Of a DNA stretch of 64,000 bases, positions 62,343 to 64,000 are shown in pieces. Location: NCBI GenBank assembly GCA_011316305.1, contig SAUG01000052.1:558001-622000 (forward strand), read 5' to 3'. Each line of letters begins with the position of its first letter. Position 1 is the stretch's first letter. The position numbers were made by a program, and so were the translations under genes. A model generated the notes under the pieces. That model was not told the origin of the DNA. It was given only the letters and a program-made list of their open reading frames with translations, and did no database searches. The stretch is from Rusavskia elegans (taxonomy: Eukaryota > Ascomycota > Lecanoromycetes > Teloschistales > Teloschistaceae).

Positions 62343-64000
62343 GCCCACATCCATTCCCGTCTCCATCTGCATTACGGCGTTCTCTCCGGCTGACTGAAAT
62401 TTCTCCTCCCTTTCTTTTTGGCGTGGGCATCGCGACTGGCGTAGCGAAATGATTTAGGGACCGGGGATTCGGGGATACGGGTGCTTGTCCAATGTTGTGT
62501 TGTCCGTGGAGAGGAATGGATAGTATAGAGCCTGCCCTCCCATACTGCTACGGATCTTCTTTTTGGGCCGTGTCATGTATGGTTGGCGGGATAGATCCTG
62601 CAGTCTTTCTCCGCTCTTTCTTGGTGTTGTATATAAAAGAGGGGTTGCCATGCTATCGACTGTATATAGATTCATGTGTTCCGCTAATGGAATATGTATT
62701 GATGAATCGTTCTTCTTTGGAAATGGAGCAGTAATGGCCATGATAGTGACGGCGATGGTGGTGGTGGAGGAAGAGGAGGAGTAGGAGGAGAACAATGGAG
62801 AAAAAAAGGGAGTGTAGGACAGGAAACCGTCCCCGTATATTTGTTTTCCATCTACGTACAAAGCACCTTTCAAAAATAAAGATACTCGGCGTCTGGAATG
62901 TAGGTAGAATGTCTCGTCCTCATTACCCCAAATTTCCCTTACAGCTTTTGCTTTCCGCTGCATTCTTGAGGTCGCGCTGTTGGTCCACTACAGCAGAGGA
63001 AGTGTACGACGACGGTGCCGTTAACCGCTCGCTCGTCCGAAACGAGAACAACGCCTCTAGCACACCCTCTCCTCACAATTGTCTTGTGAAACGAGTGATC
63101 CAATTCGGTTTTCGTTGCCTGGGACACGGTCGATGTTGGATCTTGCGTCGCAAAAAGCGGTCTGATAGTCTCGCGAGCTGAGTGATCTGGTGCCTGGCGC
63201 ATGCGCGTTCCCGTGCTGAGGGAATCCGTACCGCGATTGTGTTTGTGGCCACCGCCTCTTGCTTGCGTACGCGCCTGTGGAGGCGGTTTCAGTGAGGTAC
63301 ATACGTGGTGCGGTCACGGCGGGAGTGGAGTGGCTGTGTGACGGGAAGAGGAAGGGTGAGAATGAGGATTCGAAGGGCGGTGAGTTTTGTGTAGCGTAGT
63401 TTTGGCTCCGCCTGTTGCCGTTGATGACGAGAAGGGTTGCGCGTAGGGATTATGGGACTGGTTTGGTTGGGTGTCCGAATGCGCGTAAGATTTGTTGTTG
63501 CTTTGGTGATTGCCAGTGGGTCAGGAGTGTAGCGTTGTCAGTCAGACGGGTGTTCGGTAGGAGGTCCTTTGCTTCGGGAATGGATTATTCTCTATTCAGT
63601 GGTTTTATGTTTGTGTTTAGTCTCTTGCACACCTTGTCAATGGATACGGTGTGTTCACACACGAACGCTTGAATTGCGTTGTAAGCAAGGCGGCAGATGA
63701 AGATAAGCAATGAAACAAGGAGACGGTGGTCAGAGACAGCGACGACGCATTGTGAAGTCCAGGAGACATCCCAGAGCATGCTGGCCAGGAACCTATAAGC
63801 TTAACCTTCGTGTTTGGAGGGTAATATGGAGCCCTAGCCCATGTAGTCTTGCTCGGTCAAGTCAGTGCTCAACCGGAGCTAAACACGTTGGAGAATCCGT
63901 GCTAGGGGTTGCGGAGGGCAAGCATTGTCAACCCCCCGATTGGTACGACGTGCCATCGTAGCAACTTTCCAGCCATCAAGAGCGCCCAAAAACGGAGACG
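62343..64000. other. 3' flank and gene-poor stretch
   Basis: A 169-codon minus-strand frame at 62454-62963 reads through simple (GGTGGA/GGAGGA) runs into serine-rich sequence and has no domain; it is not called. Other frames are short and overlap each other. No RNA gene is seen up to the window end. Confidence 0.45.

Noticed and set aside
62454..62963. A minus-strand 169-codon gene downstream of Lon
   Set aside because: Serine-rich translation of simple triplet runs in the Lon 3' flank, with no domain.

Overview
The window is from a filamentous ascomycete (Pezizomycotina). Genes carry short 47-142 nt introns with GT/AG ends and CTRAC-like branch sites. Many products are secreted or are fungus-specific families. 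Two long AT-rich blocks are nearly free of CA/TG dinucleotides, packed with TAA/TAG and still contain CG, which is the footprint of repeat-induced point mutation (RIP, CpA to TpA). The class cannot be fixed from sequence alone; a Dothideomycete or Leotiomycete is plausible. No rRNA, CRISPR array or ordinary tRNA gene was seen.

Layout. (1) 1-14.65 kb is a normal-composition gene region: a frameshifted small secreted Cys-rich gene, an F-box-like gene with five perfect 21-bp repeats, an ankyrin relic, a secreted GH99-like glycosidase, a 0.65-kb inverted-repeat element with a tRNA-like core, a secreted aspzincin-like metalloprotease, a conserved hypothetical gene, and a five-exon secreted protein made of two tandem homologous domains. 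(2) 14.65-37.07 kb is an AT-rich RIP block of nested retroelements. Element A (15,327-24,722) is a plus-strand Ty3/Gypsy with 240-bp LTRs that carries a 435-bp tRNA-derived SINE with an 11-bp target duplication. Element D (24,782-36,446) is a minus-strand Ty3/Gypsy with 242-bp LTRs and TTAGA duplications, inserted into repeat B. D itself contains a gag-only 407-bp-LTR element C and a second copy of B. (3) 37.1-52.2 kb is a gene island: a ZZ-like zinc-finger protein, a class-3 lipase-like protein, a GRDP-type protein, a membrane protein with a Cys-rich tail, a broken F-box gene, an F-box/LRR-type gene end and a secreted amidase. (4) 52.3-58.35 kb is a second RIP block holding a Ty1/Copia element. 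(5) 58.9-62.3 kb encodes the mitochondrial Lon protease; the rest of the window shows no convincing gene.

The genes do not form an obvious pathway or biosynthetic cluster. The gene-rich parts combine one housekeeping gene (Lon), several secreted hydrolases (glycosidase, metalloprotease, amidase), lineage-specific secreted proteins and decaying F-box/ankyrin genes, next to RIP-silenced transposon blocks. That is a typical two-speed arrangement. No previously described defence or mobile gene system was recognised. The most unusual items are the SINE inside element A, the inverted-repeat element with the tRNA-like core, the nested array with a readable empty site, and the tandem-domain secreted protein.
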